Shown here: piece after piece, positions 9,650 through 20,031 of the stretch
Layout: each line of letters begins with the position of its first letter
How positions within the stretch are numbered: the first letter of the stretch is position 1
Source of the DNA: JACCXG01 sp963834305
GTDB taxonomy: Bacteria > Acidobacteriota > Vicinamibacteria > Vicinamibacterales > 2-12-FULL-66-21
Assembly: GCA_963834305.1 (NCBI GenBank)
Contig: CAWIAX010000002.1
Location: 744,001-808,000, forward strand
Direction of reading: 5' to 3'
Length of the DNA: 64,000 nt
The notes under the pieces: generated by a model
The model's input: only the letters and a program-made list of their open reading frames with translations
Database searches by the model: none
Told to the model about the DNA's origin: nothing
Made by a program: the position numbers and the translations under genes

Positions 9650-11023
9650 ATGCAGCTCTTCAACCGTTACGTCTCGACGCGCAGCCTCACCGTCTTTGCG
9701 GCTGAGGTGCTGTTGATTTTCGGCTCCGTCGCGCTGGCGGCAGCTCTGCAGAACGGCGGCGATCTCGCCGACAACCTCTGGAAGATCGCGCTCGTCACGG
9801 TCGTCTGCCAGCTCTGCCTCTACTACAACGATTTCTACGACCTCACCCTCGTTCACTCCAACCGCGAGCTGATCGTCCGGCTGCTGCAGGCGGTCGGGGC
9901 TGCGTCGATCGTGCTGGCGGCGCTCTACTTCACCATGCCCGCCCTGATGATCGGCGACGGCATCTTCGTGTCGGCGCTCTTCGTCTTCCTCGTCGGCATT
10001 CTCGGCTGGCGCCTGCTCTTCAACCGGCTGACCGGATCGCTGAAGCTCCAGGAGCGCATCCTGATCGTCGGCACCGGCGACACCGCGCGGAAAGTCGCGC
10101 GGCAGATCCTCGATCAGCACGATTTCGCCTATTCGATCATCGGCTTCATCGACCAGGACGCGTCGCGCATCGGCGAACGCATCGTCAACCCGGCGATCAT
10201 CGGCACCGCGGCGGACATCCCCGCCCTGCTGGCGCGGCACCAGATCGACCGCATCGTCGTGGGCATGGCCGATCGCCGCGGCCGGTTTCCGGTGGAAGAG
10301 CTGCTGGCGGCGAAGATGGCCGGCGTGCGCGTCGAGGACGCGACGACCACCTACGAGCGCGTCACCGGCAAGATCCTGATCGACGACCTGCGCCCGAGCT
10401 GGCTGATCTTCTCGGACGGGTTCCGCGTCTCGCGCGCCACGCGCTGGATGAAGCGGACCATCGACCTCACCTTCTCCATCGTCCTTGCCGTGCTGTCGTT
10501 CCCGGTGATGGTGCTGGCGGCGGTCGCGATCTGGCTGGAGTCGGGCGGGCCGATCCTCTACTGCCAGGAGCGCGTCGGCGAGAACGGCCGCCCCTTCACG
10601 CTGTGCAAGTTCCGCTCGATGCGCACCGACGCGGAGAAGGGCGGCACGCCGATCTGGGCGAAGGACGGCGACGACCGCGTCACGCGCGTCGGGCGCTTCA
10701 TCCGGACGACGCGGATCGACGAGCTGCCGCAGCTCTGGAACGTCGTCCGCGGCGACATGAGCTTCGTCGGGCCGCGGCCCGAGCGCCCCTATTTCGTCGA
10801 CGAGCTGGCCAAGGCGATCCCGTTCTACCAGCAGCGCCACGCCGTCAAGCCCGGGCTGACCGGGTGGGCCCAGGTGAAGTACCGCTACGGCGCCTCGCTC
10901 GAAGACGCGATGGAGAAGCTGCGCTACGACCTGTACTACATCAAGCACCTGTCGGTGTTCTTCGATCTGACGATCGTGTTCGACACGGTCAAGGTCGTGC
11001 TGTTCCGCAAGGGGGCGGCGTGA
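9650..11023 (+). CDS. undecaprenyl-phosphate sugar phosphotransferase (EpsB/WbaP type, exosortase-system)
   Basis: Intact, 457 residues. Four or five N-terminal membrane helices, a Rossmann-like CoA-binding segment (ILIVGTGDTARKVARQIL) and a last helix lead into the Bac_transf domain: KRTIDLTFSIVLAVLSFPVM, QERVGENGRPFTLCKFRSMR, RIDELPQLWNVVRGDMSFVGPRPERP. It transfers the first sugar-1-phosphate to undecaprenyl phosphate at the inner membrane, starting each repeat unit. The segment VSTRSLTVFAAEVLLIFGS and the overall length match the TIGR03013 group of EpsH-linked loci. Its stop overlaps the GTG start of the flippase (GTGA). Confidence 0.9.
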   Translation: MQLFNRYVSTRSLTVFAAEVLLIFGSVALAAALQNGGDLADNLWKIALVTVVCQLCLYYNDFYDLTLVHSNRELIVRLLQAVGAASIVLAALYFTMPALMIGDGIFVSALFVFLVGILGWRLLFNRLTGSLKLQERILIVGTGDTARKVARQILDQHDFAYSIIGFIDQDASRIGERIVNPAIIGTAADIPALLARHQIDRIVVGMADRRGRFPVEELLAAKMAGVRVEDATTTYERVTGKILIDDLRPSWLIFSDGFRVSRATRWMKRTIDLTFSIVLAVLSFPVMVLAAVAIWLESGGPILYCQERVGENGRPFTLCKFRSMRTDAEKGGTPIWAKDGDDRVTRVGRFIRTTRIDELPQLWNVVRGDMSFVGPRPERPYFVDELAKAIPFYQQRHAVKPGLTGWAQVKYRYGASLEDAMEKLRYDLYYIKHLSVFFDLTIVFDTVKVVLFRKGAA

Positions 11024-12608
11024 CCGAGCCCGGCGGCGGGTCCTGGGCGGCGGCGCCGCGCGGGCAGCTCGCGACCGTCGCCCGCAACGTCGTCGACCCG
11101 CTACGTGGCGATCATCGCCGAGACGATCCTCGGCCTGGTGATGCTGCCCTTCAACCTCTCGCACCTGGGCAAGGCCGAATACGGCCTGTGGGTGCTGCTC
11201 GGTTCGATCACCGTCCATTTCTCGACTCTCGAGCTCGGCTACGGCAGCGGGCTGGTGAAGTTCGCCGCCCAGTACCGCGCCCAGCGCGATGCGCGCGCGC
11301 TCAACGAGATCGCCAGCAGCCTGTTCTGCGTCTTCGCCGGCCTCGGGGTGGTGGCGTACCTGATCGTCTGCCTGGTGGCGTTCAACCTCGACCACCTGTT
11401 CTCGCTGTCGGCCGGGCAGGCCGATGACCGGCCAGTGGGTGCTGCTCATCATCGGCATCCACGTCGCGCTGAATTTTCCCTTCAGCGTCTACGGCGGGGT
11501 CATCAGCGGGTTCCAGCGCTTCGACGTCAACAACACGCTCGCGGTCGTCGTCAGCGTCCTGGTCGCGGCGGTCAACGCCGCCGTGCTGCTCGCCGGCTAC
11601 GGGCTGGTGCCGCTCGTGGCCGCGACCACCGGCGTACGGGTACTGGCGTACTTCGTCTACCGGTCGAACGCGTTCCGGGTGTTTCCCGCCCTGCACATCA
11701 GCCCGCGCCTGTTCCGCCGCGGGCGGCTCCGCGAGGTGACCGGCTTCAGCATCTACGCGTCGATCATCGACTGGGCCAACAAGCTCAATTACCAGCTGGA
11801 CCAGATCGTCATCGGCGTGTTCCTCGGCAGCGGCGCGGTGGCGGTGTGGGCGCCCGCCGAACGGATCATCTCAGGCGTCCAGCGCCTCACGAACCAGCTC
11901 AATGGCGTGCTGTTCCCCACCATCGTCGACAGCGACGCGCTGCAGCAGCGGGTGCGGCTGCAGGAGATCCTGCTGCAGGGCACGCGGCTGTCGCTCGTGA
12001 TGGTGGTCCCGATCGCCGCCGCGCTGGTCATGCTGGCCGACCCGCTGATCCGCGGCTGGCTCGGCAGCCAGGCCGAGGCGGTGGCGGGCGCCATCCCGGT
12101 CATCCAGATCCTGGCGTTCGCGGTCGTCATCCGGGTCGGCAACGCGACCGGGAACACCCTGCTCAAGGGGGCCGGCGAGCACCGCCTGGTGGCCTGGGTC
12201 AACCTCGGGACCGGCCTCGTGAACGCGGTGCTCAGCATCGTGCTGATTGGACGCTTCGGCCTGGTCGGCGTGGCCTGGGGCACGCTCATCCCGATCGCCG
12301 TCTCCGCCATCTTCATCCTCTATCCCGCCGCCTGCCGTCGAGTCGGCGTGCCCTTGCGCCGGGCCGCGACGCAGGCCATCTGGCCCGCCATCTGGCCGGC
12401 GGCACTGGTGGGAGGCCTTCTGGCACTCACCCGAGGCATCTCAGCCGGCACGCTTCTGGCTGTGGCAATACAGGCAGCGGCCGGGGCACTGCTGTATCTG
12501 GGCCTGTTCTTTGGCGTGGCCATCAGCCGGCGGGACCGGGCTTATTACATCTCGCGGGCGGCCCAGCTCAGGCGTAAGAGCGAGCTGGCGCCGGCCAGCA
12601 GCATCTGA
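11020..12608 (+). CDS. oligosaccharide flippase (Wzx/MATE-like, two frameshifts)
   Basis: A multi-spanning membrane protein of about 528 residues with the polysaccharide-synthesis start TRYVAIIAETILGLVMLPFNL and SHLGKAEYGLWVLLGSI, and about 12-14 helices to the end. It would flip lipid-linked repeat units to the periplasm. The frame changes at 11095 (GTC-G-ACC) and 11423 (GCC-G-ATG); one extra G at each point explains both. The GTG at 11020 overlaps the stop of the sugar transferase, which supports coupled translation. Confidence 0.82.
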
Positions 12609-12660
12609 GCGCGGCCGGGGCAGCCCGGCACAGTGGCGCCGCGAAAACAACGGGGAAAAC

Positions 12661-13506
12661 ATGAGAGGCATCATTCTGGCGGCCGGTAAAGGGTCGCGGC
12701 TCAACGGGACGGCGGGCGAATCGCCGAAATGCCTGGTCGGGCATGGGCGGAGAAACGCTCATCGAGCGGCAGATCCGGGCCCTGCGGACCGCCGGCATCG
12801 ACGATATTGTCGTGGTAGCCGGATGCCAAGCCGACCGCGTGCAAGCAGGTCTGTGGGCACGGAATTACCTATGTTGAGAACCAGGACTACGCCAAGACCA
12901 ACAGCATGTACTCGCTGTGGATGGCACGACCTCTGCTATTTGAGGGGTTCGTGGTCCTAAATTGTGACGTTCTCTTCCACCCCGTCCTTCTGCACGACCT
13001 GCTGAGCTCGCGCGACGAGGACGCCCTCCTGCTCGCCTATCGCCAGCCCGGGCAGACCTTCGGCGACGAAGAGATGAAGGTCAAGGTCCGCTGCGGCCGT
13101 GTCGTCGACATCTCGAAGGAGATGAACCCGGACGATGCCGACGGCGAGAACCTCGGCATCGTGAAATTCGGCCCGGAGGGGGCGCGGAAGGTCGTCGGCA
13201 TCATGGACGGCCTGATCGCCGGCGGCCGTCTGCGCGACTGGGCCCCGCGGGCGTTCGGGGCCTTCGCCGCCGAGTCCCCGCTGCATGTGGTCGGCACCCG
13301 GGGCTATCCCTGGATCGAGATCGATTTTCCCGAGGACTATCACCGCGCGGTGCGCGACATCCTGCCGGCCATCGAGGATCGGGCGGCGCGGCCGGGCCGT
13401 CCGGCGCAGGCCCCGGCCGAGATCAACGATGCCGACGCCGCGCTGGCGGCGCCAGGTCGCGGGTGCCGCGGCCCGAGGCCGGACGCTCGCTGGCGACCTG
13501 CGGTGA
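12661..13506 (+). CDS. sugar-phosphate nucleotidyltransferase (two or three frameshifts)
   Basis: Begins with the nucleotidyltransferase signature MRGIILAAGKGSRLNGTAGE and PKCLV; further on, GETLIERQIRAL, DDIVVVAGCQADRV and LNCDVLFHP (metal-binding Asp) mark a GT-A-like NTP transferase that activates a sugar-1-phosphate or a choline-like group. Extra G at 12739-12740 (GTC-G-GGC) and at 12848-12849 (GCA-G-GTC) break the frame. A third at about 13434 (GCC-G-ACG) would let the gene end at TGA 13506, overlapping a GTG of the next gene; without it the reading runs straight into the YvcK-like gene. The product may make the donor for an unusual residue in the polymer. Confidence 0.75.
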
Positions 13507-13514
13507 ACGACACC

Positions 13515-14619
13515 ATGGTCCAGAACTCGGCCCGTCCGGACGTCGGCGCCCCGCACGGCGCCACCGACCAGCAGCCGACCTCGCAGCCGCGCGTGGCGGC
13601 GATCGGCGGCGGGACGGGCCTGCCCAACGTGCTGCGCGGGCTGCGGCCCCTGCTCTGCGGCGCCGCCGGCGACCCGCGCGACGGGCGGCGCGACCAGCTC
13701 GTCGCCATCGTCGCGACGTCGGACGACGGCGGCAGCTCGGGAAAGCTGCGGGCGGAGTTCAACGTCATTCCCCCCGGCGACATCCGGAACTGTCTGGCCG
13801 CGCTGTCGGACAACGACTCGCTGATCGCCGACATCTTCCAGTACCGCTTCGGGTCGGGCGACGGGCTGAACGGCCACGCCATCGGCAACCTGGTGCTGAC
13901 CGCGCTGGCCGACGTGACCAACGACTTCCCGCGCGCGGTCGAGATCGCGGCGCAGGTGGTCGGGGCGCGCGGCACGGTGCTGCCGGCGACCAGCGAGCTG
14001 GTGACGCTGGTCGCGGAGTTCGCGGACGGGCGCGTGATGAGCGGCGAGACGGCGATTTCCTCGGCGGGCGGGCGCATCCTGCGGGTCGGCCTGCTGCCGG
14101 ACCGGCCGCGCTGCGTGCCGGAGGTGTGCGACGCGCTGCTGCGCGCGGACGTGATCGTGGCCGGGCCGGGCAGCCTGTTCACGAGCATCCTGCCGCCGCT
14201 GCTCGTGCCCGACGTCAGCGCGGCCATCCGCGCCTCGCGGGCCACGCGCATCCTGGTCGCCAACCTGATGACCGAGCCGGGGGAAACCGACGACTACAGC
14301 GTGCTGGAGCACGTCCTGACCATCGACCGGCACCTGGAAGCGCAGCTCTTCGACTACGTGATCTACAACACCAGCCCGATTCCCGAGGCGCTCGCCGCCC
14401 GCTACGCCGAGCAGCGGCGCCCGGCCGATCGTCACCGGGACGTTCGAGCTGAACGCGCTCGACCGGCTGAACATCCAGCCGATCGGCGTGCCGCTGGTGT
14501 CGGAGCATCCGGCGGGCAAGATCCGCCATCATCCAGACCGCCTGGCGTCGGCCATCACCGCCATCGCCCAGAAGAAGCTCGGGGCCTGGCGCGGCCGCGA
14601 CGAGGCGGGGAGTCACTGA
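13515..14619 (+). CDS. yvcK: YvcK/CofD-like gluconeogenesis-factor family protein (one frameshift)
   Basis: RVAAIGGGTGLPNVLRGL, VATSDDGGSSGKLR, PPGDIRNCLAALS, GHAIGNLVLTAL and GPGSLFTSILPPLLV are the diagnostic motifs of the YvcK branch of the CofD fold, which binds UDP-GlcNAc-type ligands; in Gram-positive bacteria it directs carbon into amino-sugar precursors. One extra G at 14427 (GCC-G-ATC) breaks the frame; after it the C-terminus reads VTGTFELNALDRLNIQPIG and ends at 14619. ATG 13515 or GTG 13503 may start it. Its stop overlaps the ATPase start (TGATG), so it is co-translated with exopolysaccharide genes. That location is unusual, since yvcK normally lies with whiA and rapZ. Confidence 0.82.
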
Positions 14620-15894
14620 TGTACGAACGGTTCTATCAGCTGCGGGAACGTCCGTTCGCGCTCAGCCCGGACCCCGACTACCTGTACCCGAGCCGGGTGC
14701 ACCGCGAGGCGCTCGACTACCTGCGCTACGGGCTGGAGAGCCAGGCCGGCTTCGTCGTCATCACCGGCGAGATCGGGTCGGGCAAGACGACGCTGCTGCA
14801 GACGCTGCTGCGCGGCCTCGACAGCCAGACCTCGGTCGGCCGCATCGTGAACACGCATGCTCGAGCCGCGCGAGCTGATCGAGACCATCATGATCGACTT
14901 CGGCCTCGACCCGGCGGGCCGCAGCAAGCCGATGATGCTCCGCGACCTGGCGCAGTACCTGGTCGATCAGCGGCTGAACGGCCGGCTGGTCCTGCTCGTG
15001 ATCGACGAGGCGCAGAACCTGAGCCAGGCGGCGCTCGAGGAGCTGCGGATGCTGTCGAACCTCGAGACCGAGAAGTCGAAGCTGCTGCAGATCGTGCTGG
15101 TCGGACAGCCGAACCTGCGGGACAAGCTGGCGGCGCCGGAGCTCGAGCAGCTCCGGCAGCGCATCACGGTCAGCTACCACCTGCACCCGCTCGATGCCGC
15201 CGAGACCGCCAACTACATCAATCACCGGCTCCGCCGCGCCGCGCTCGACGCGCCGCTGGAGTTCCCGGCCGACGTGACCGCCGCCGTGCACGCCCGCAGC
15301 CGCGGCGTCCCCCGCATCATCAATGTGATCTGTGACGCCGCGCTCGTCTTCGGATACGCTGAAGAGCGGCGGCAGGTCGATCTGCCGCTGATACGGGAAG
15401 TGCTCGCGGAGCTGGAAACCACGGGCGTCCTGCCGTCCGCCTCGTCGTCCGTCCGGCGCGAGGTCGGCGCCCCGGCAGCCGCGCCGGAGGCGGACCGCCA
15501 GCCAGAACCCGCTTACGCGGGGGCGGCGGCGGCTGCGGCAGTGTCGTCCCCCTCTCCGACCACGTACGATCAGGAGCTGCGTCAGGCGGAAGCCGCCGCG
15601 CGGGCAGCCATGGATCAGGCTGCGCGACGGGCGGCGGAGATGGAACAGCGCGAAAGCGCGCTGCGCCAGCGGGAACGCGAGCTGGCGGAACAACGGCGGA
15701 TCCTCGCGGAGGAGTACCGCCTGCTGCGGATGCAGCGTTCCGCCCCCGCCGCCCCCGCTGGCGGGACCGTGCGCCCGCACGGTCCGGCCAGCCGTCCGGC
15801 TCCCGAGCGCTTTACCGCATCACGTCCAGGATTCTGGGCCTGGCTGAAGCGGGTCGCCACAGGCGGATCGCACCGGGCCTTCGAAGGTCATTGA
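14619..15894 (+). CDS. exosortase-system ATPase (ExeA-like AAA, one frameshift)
   Basis: Starts MYERFYQLRERPFALSPDPD, the standard opening of ExeA/TIGR03015 proteins. Walker A is GEIGSGKTTLLQ, Walker B VLLVIDEAQNLS, with sensor SKLLQIVLVGQPNL and RGVPRIINVICD. The C-terminal third is an Ala-rich, heptad-like coiled coil (residues about 310-370) and a Pro-rich tail. The family is found in EpsH/exosortase loci, where it is presumed to couple ATP to polymer production. One extra base at 14855 (AAC-AC-G-C-ATG) separates the Walker A half from the rest. ATG 14619 overlaps the preceding stop. Confidence 0.85.
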
Positions 15895-15916
15895 CCCGTT
15901 GCCGAGGAGCATACGC

Positions 15917-17279
15917 ATGTCAGCGCTCGCCGCCGCACTGTTGAAGAAGATTGAATCCCGCCAGGCCCGCACGGGCGTGGTCGGCCTGGGCTACGTCGGG
16001 CTGCCGCTGGCCGTGGAGCTGGCCAAGGCCGGCTACCACGCGACCGGCATCGACCTCGACGAGCGCAAGATCCAGGCGATTGCCGAGCGGCGGTCCTACA
16101 TCCCGGACGTGGCGACCGCCGACGTCAAGGCGCTGTGCGATGCCGGCAAGCTCGACGCCACGACCGACTTCGCCATCGTCAAGGAGCTCGACACCATCAA
16201 TATCTGCGTGCCGACGCCGCTGCGCAAGACCAAGGACCCGGACATGTCCTACATCGTGTCCGCGGTCGAGGCGATCGCGGCACACCTGCATCCGGGCATG
16301 CTGATCGTGCTCGAGTCGACCACCTATCCCGGGACGACCGACGAAGTGGTGCAGCCGCTGCTCGAGGCGACCGGCCTCAAGGCGGGGGTCGACTTCTTCA
16401 TCGCGTTCTCGCCCGAGCGGGTCGATCCCGGCAACCCGACGTTCCAGACCCACAACGTGCCGAAGGTGGTCGGCGGCCTGACGCCGGACTGCGCGAAGCT
16501 GGCCGGGGCGCTCTACGGCAGCGCCATCGAGACCATCGTGCCGGTCAGCTCGACCCGCGTCGCCGAAATGGTGAAGCTGCTCGAGAACACCTTCCGCGCG
16601 GTGAACATCGGCCTGGTCAACGAGCTGGCGCTGATGTGCGACCGGATGAACATCGACGTCTGGGAAGTGGTCGACGCGGCGCAGACCAAGCCGTTCGGCT
16701 TCATGGCCTTCTACCCCGGCCCCGGCCTGGGCGGGCACTGCATCCCGATCGATCCCTTCTACCTGTCGTGGAAGGCCAAGCAGAGCGGCTTCGATCCGCG
16801 CTTCATCGAGCTGGCCGGCCACATCAACAGCGGCATGCCGCACTACGTGGTCGACAAGGTGATGGACGCGCTGAATACCCGGCGCAAGGCCATCAACGGC
16901 TCGCGCGTGCTGGTCGCCGGGGTCGCCTACAAGCGCGACATCGACGACATGCGCGAATCGCCGGCGCTCGACATCATGCACCTGCTCGAGACCAAGGGGG
17001 CGACCGTCGAGTACGTCGATCCCTACGTCCCGGTCGTGCACGGCCGCGAGTGGCCGGGGCGGCGCGACATCGAGGCCGTCGCGCTGGACGCGCGGCGTCT
17101 ACGGGCGCTACGACTGCGTGGTCATCGTGACCGATCACAAGGGCTTCGACTACGCCGCCATGGTGGCCGAGGCGGACGTCATCGTCGATACCCGCAACGC
17201 CATCAAGACACCGTCGCCGAACGTCTTCCGCCTCGGGGCCCCGCGGCCCGAATCGACGGCACAGACGATCGGCACCTGA
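15917..17279 (+). CDS. nucleotide-sugar dehydrogenase (UDP-ManNAc/UDP-Glc dehydrogenase type, one frameshift)
   Basis: An NAD-binding Rossmann motif (TGVVGLGYVGLPLAVELAK) opens the protein, SPERVDPGN and AEMVKLLENTFRAVNIGLVNE form the middle domain, and the catalytic Cys lies in PGLGGHCIPIDPFYL. That last signature resembles WecC/WbpA-type enzymes that oxidise UDP-HexNAc to the uronate. The C-terminal UDP-binding domain is interrupted by one extra G at 17092 (GC-G-C); afterwards YDCVVIVTDHKGFDY completes it. The start at 15917 has GAGGAG eight bases upstream. It supplies an acidic sugar donor for the polymer; the exact substrate is not decided by sequence. Confidence 0.85.
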
Positions 17280-17314
17280 GGCGACGAGCCGCCTCACGCA
17301 ACCCCGGGGGACCT

Positions 17315-18418
17315 GTGGAGATTCTGTTCTGGACGTCAACCTTCGTGATCGCCTACGTCTACGTGGGCTACCCGCTGCTGCTGGCGGCGTGGGCGCGGCT
17401 GGCGCCCCGCCCCGCACGGAAAGCGGGGTTCGAAGGCGGGCGCTGGCCGAGCCTCTCCATCATCGTGGCCGCCCGGAACGAAGCGGCCCGGCTGCCCGCC
17501 CGCATCGAGAACCTGCTGGAGCTCGAGTACGACGGGCCGCGTGAAATCATCGTCGTCTCGGACGGCTCGTCGGACGACACCGCGACCGCGCTGGCGCCCT
17601 ACGCCGGCCGGATCCGCGTGATCCAGGTTCCCGGCGGCGGCAAGCCTCTCGCCCTGAATGCCGGGGTGGCGGCGGCGACGGGCGATGTCCTCGTGTTCGC
17701 GGACGCCCGGCAGCGCTTCGGCGCGGGCGCGGTCCGCGCGCTGGTGTCGAATCTCGCCGATCCCCAGATCGGCGGGGTCACCGGCGAGCTGATCCTAGAC
17801 TGCGAATCCGGCCAGGACGACTCGACCATCGGCGAAGGCGTGGGCGCCTACTGGAAGTACGAGAAGTGGCTGCGCCGCAAGGAGAGCCTGGTGCGCTCCA
17901 CGCTCGGCGCGACGGGGGCCATCTACGCGCTCCGGCGCGCGGTGTGGCGGCCGCTGCCCGCCGAAACGCTGCTCGACGACGTGCTGGCGCCGATGCGCGC
18001 GGTGCTGGCGGGATGGCGGGTGGTGTTCGAGGAGGAGGCAACCGCGTTCGACCGCACCGCCCCGGACGCGGCCACCGAGGCCCGCCGCAAGCGCCGCACC
18101 CTGGCCGGCAACTACCAGATCCTGGCGCAGGAGCCCCGCCTCCTGGTGCCGTTCCTCAACCCGGTGTGGCTGCAGTACATGTCGCACAAGGTCGGACGCC
18201 TCCTCGTGCCCTGGGCGCTCGTGGCCGCCTTCGTGGCGAGCGCGGCGCTGGCGGCAACATGGTGGGTCTACGCGGTGGCCTTCGTCCTGCAAGCGGCTTT
18301 TTACGGCCTCGCGGTCGTGGGCGCCTGGCTGGACGGGCACAGCCGGCCGGCGGCGCCCCCGGCGCGGGACGACGTCGGCAAGCTGTCGATGGCTGCCGCC
18401 GGGAAGGAGCTTAGATGA
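17315..18418 (+). CDS. membrane-anchored family 2 glycosyltransferase
   Basis: N-terminal membrane helix (FWTSTFVIAYVYVGYPLLLA), then a GT-A domain: SIIVAARNEAARL, IIVVSDGSSDDT (first Asp motif), VFADARQRF (DxD-equivalent), a QxxRW-like segment EARRKRRTLAGNYQIL, and two or three C-terminal helices. This resembles processive or bactoprenol-linked GT2 enzymes. GTG 17315 is the start; the usual family C-terminal helix with conserved MN and W is missing here and appears in the next, separately started 37-residue reading frame. The stop overlaps that start (ATGA). Confidence 0.82.
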   Translation: MEILFWTSTFVIAYVYVGYPLLLAAWARLAPRPARKAGFEGGRWPSLSIIVAARNEAARLPARIENLLELEYDGPREIIVVSDGSSDDTATALAPYAGRIRVIQVPGGGKPLALNAGVAAATGDVLVFADARQRFGAGAVRALVSNLADPQIGGVTGELILDCESGQDDSTIGEGVGAYWKYEKWLRRKESLVRSTLGATGAIYALRRAVWRPLPAETLLDDVLAPMRAVLAGWRVVFEEEATAFDRTAPDAATEARRKRRTLAGNYQILAQEPRLLVPFLNPVWLQYMSHKVGRLLVPWALVAAFVASAALAATWWVYAVAFVLQAAFYGLAVVGAWLDGHSRPAAPPARDDVGKLSMAAAGKELR

Positions 18419-18528
18419 GCCGTCAGATCAGACGCGCCGCACGGGTCGCGTACACCTTCGTCATGATGAATTACTCGGCGATGGCCGGGCTGTTCTCGCT
18501 GGGGCGCGGCCGCAGCGTCTGGAAGTGA
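18415..18528 (+). CDS. 37-residue membrane peptide resembling a detached GT2 C-terminal helix
   Basis: A short reading frame begins at an ATG that overlaps the previous stop (ATGA) and has an excellent ribosome site AAGGAG six bases upstream, so it is probably translated. It has a basic N-terminus (MSRQIRRAARVAY), a hydrophobic helix TFVMMNYSAMAGLFSL and the end GRGRSVWK. The MN-A-GL-GR-W pattern is what normally closes membrane GT2 enzymes such as the gene before it. Either the helix became a separate co-translated subunit or a double indel split one gene; upstream in this frame a TAG at 18412 blocks a simple single-base fusion. Confidence 0.5.
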   Translation: MSRQIRRAARVAYTFVMMNYSAMAGLFSLGRGRSVWK

Positions 18529-18561
18529 GCGCGGCACGCCCCGCGCGGCGGTGACGGGCGG

Positions 18562-20031
18562 ATGACTGAGAAGCTGGCTTTCGGCTATGGAACGTCGCGC
18601 CACGACGGCAGCATGCCGGCCCGCGACGCCGCCCGCGTTGGGGTTCCGGCGGGACAGGCGCCCCCCGCCGAGACGGCGCTGCCGGCACCGCAGCGACGCA
18701 CCCGGACCGACTGGGCGTTCGTTGGCCTCCTCGCCTTCACGGCCCTGCTCTACTTCCGGCCCCAGGACATCTTCACGCCGCTCCGGCTGCTGCATCTGGC
18801 CGAGATCTCCGCGATCGGCGCCCTCGGCGCGCTCGCCTTCAACCGGCTCGGACGAGGCCAGTCCGTTTCCCGGCTGACGCCGGAGCTGGTCGGCGTGGTC
18901 GGGCTTTGGCGGCGTCATCCTGCTGACCGCACCGTTCGCGGTCTGGACGGGGGGCGCCATCGGCACCTTCACCGAGCTCTACGCCAAGGTGATCCTGATC
19001 TTCCTGCTGATGATCAACACGCTGACGTCGCCGAAGCGTGTCGAGCAGTTCACCTGGCTGATTGTGGTCGCGAGCGGCTACATCGCGGGGCGGGCGGTGC
19101 TCGACTACGCGCGCGGCGTCAATCTCATCGAGAACGGCCGGGTGCAGGGGTCGGTCGGTGGCATGTTCAAGAATCCCAACGACCTCGCCCTGAACATGGT
19201 CGCGGTGATGCCCCTGGCGGCGATGCTGGTGCTGCGCCCCGTGTCGACGGCCCGGCGGCTGCTGGCCGCGATCTGTGTCGTGCTCATGCTGGGGGCGATC
19301 ATCGCCACGCACTCGCGCTCGGGAACCGTGGGGCTCGCGGCCATGGCGCTGGTCCTCGCGGCGCATCTCGTGACGGCGGCGGCCCGGGCTGGTCTTCGGC
19401 GCGGCGCTCGTCGGCCTGCTGGCGCTGCCGCTCCTGCCCGCCTCCTACTGGCAGCGGGTCGCGAGCATCACCGACGAGAAGCTCGACGACACCGGCTCCC
19501 GCGAGGCTCGATCGATCCTGCTGCGCGAGTCGCTCGACGCCTTCGTGGCGCATCCGCTGACCGGCGTCGGCGCCGGGCAGTTCAAGAACTACAACCCGGA
19601 GGGGCGCCAGGAAGCGTGGCGCGAGAGCCACAACTCCGCGCTGCAGGTGGCCGCCGAGCTGGGCGTGCTCGGGCTGCTGGTGTTCGCCTACCTGGTCGGC
19701 CGCGCCGTCTACGCGCCGATCCAGACGCGCCGCCTGCTCAAGGCGGCCGACCCGCGGCGCCGCCCGCGGGGCCGGCTCGCGGACATGCCGGCGCTCGACC
19801 CGGCGGAATACGAGATGCTCACGATGCATGCCGCCGCCCTGTCGGCGGCGCTGGTCGGCTGGTTCGTCTGCGCGCTCTTTGCCTCGGTCGCCTACCACTG
19901 GACGTTCTATTACCTGCTCGCGCTCGCCGCGGCGCCGCGGGATTACCTGCGAGGCGCGGCTGCGCGCCGTGCGGGCGGCCCGCGCGACGGGCGCCGCGCC
20001 GGTCGGCTCGGCGGTAGGGGCGCACGCGTGA
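18562..20031 (+). CDS. O-antigen ligase/polymerase family membrane protein (three frameshifts)
   Basis: About ten membrane helices plus the Wzy_C hallmark: GSVGGMFKNPNDLALNMVAV, ATHSRSGTVGL, and the large loop HPLTGVGAGQFKNYNP with ESHNSALQVAAELGVLG. The Arg in HSRSG and the His in ESHNS are the conserved residues of the family. It would polymerise repeat units or ligate the glycan in the periplasm. Extra G at 18901 (GTC-G-GGC), 19386-19388 (CGG-G-CTG) and 19951 (CTGC-G-AGG) break the frame. Its end at 20031 overlaps the GTG of the next gene (GTGA). Confidence 0.82.

Noticed and set aside
8552..11458. Open frame of 968 codons on the minus strand
   Set aside because: It lies opposite the intact CpsD-like and sugar-transferase genes, has shadow-type composition (runs of Arg, Asp, Glu) and no domain; GC-rich antisense frames are often open.
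12922..12937. TGGCACGACCTCTGCT, a sigma-54-like match on the plus strand
   Set aside because: It is inside the nucleotidyltransferase coding sequence (codons for WMARPLLF) with no gene start after it; taken as coincidence.
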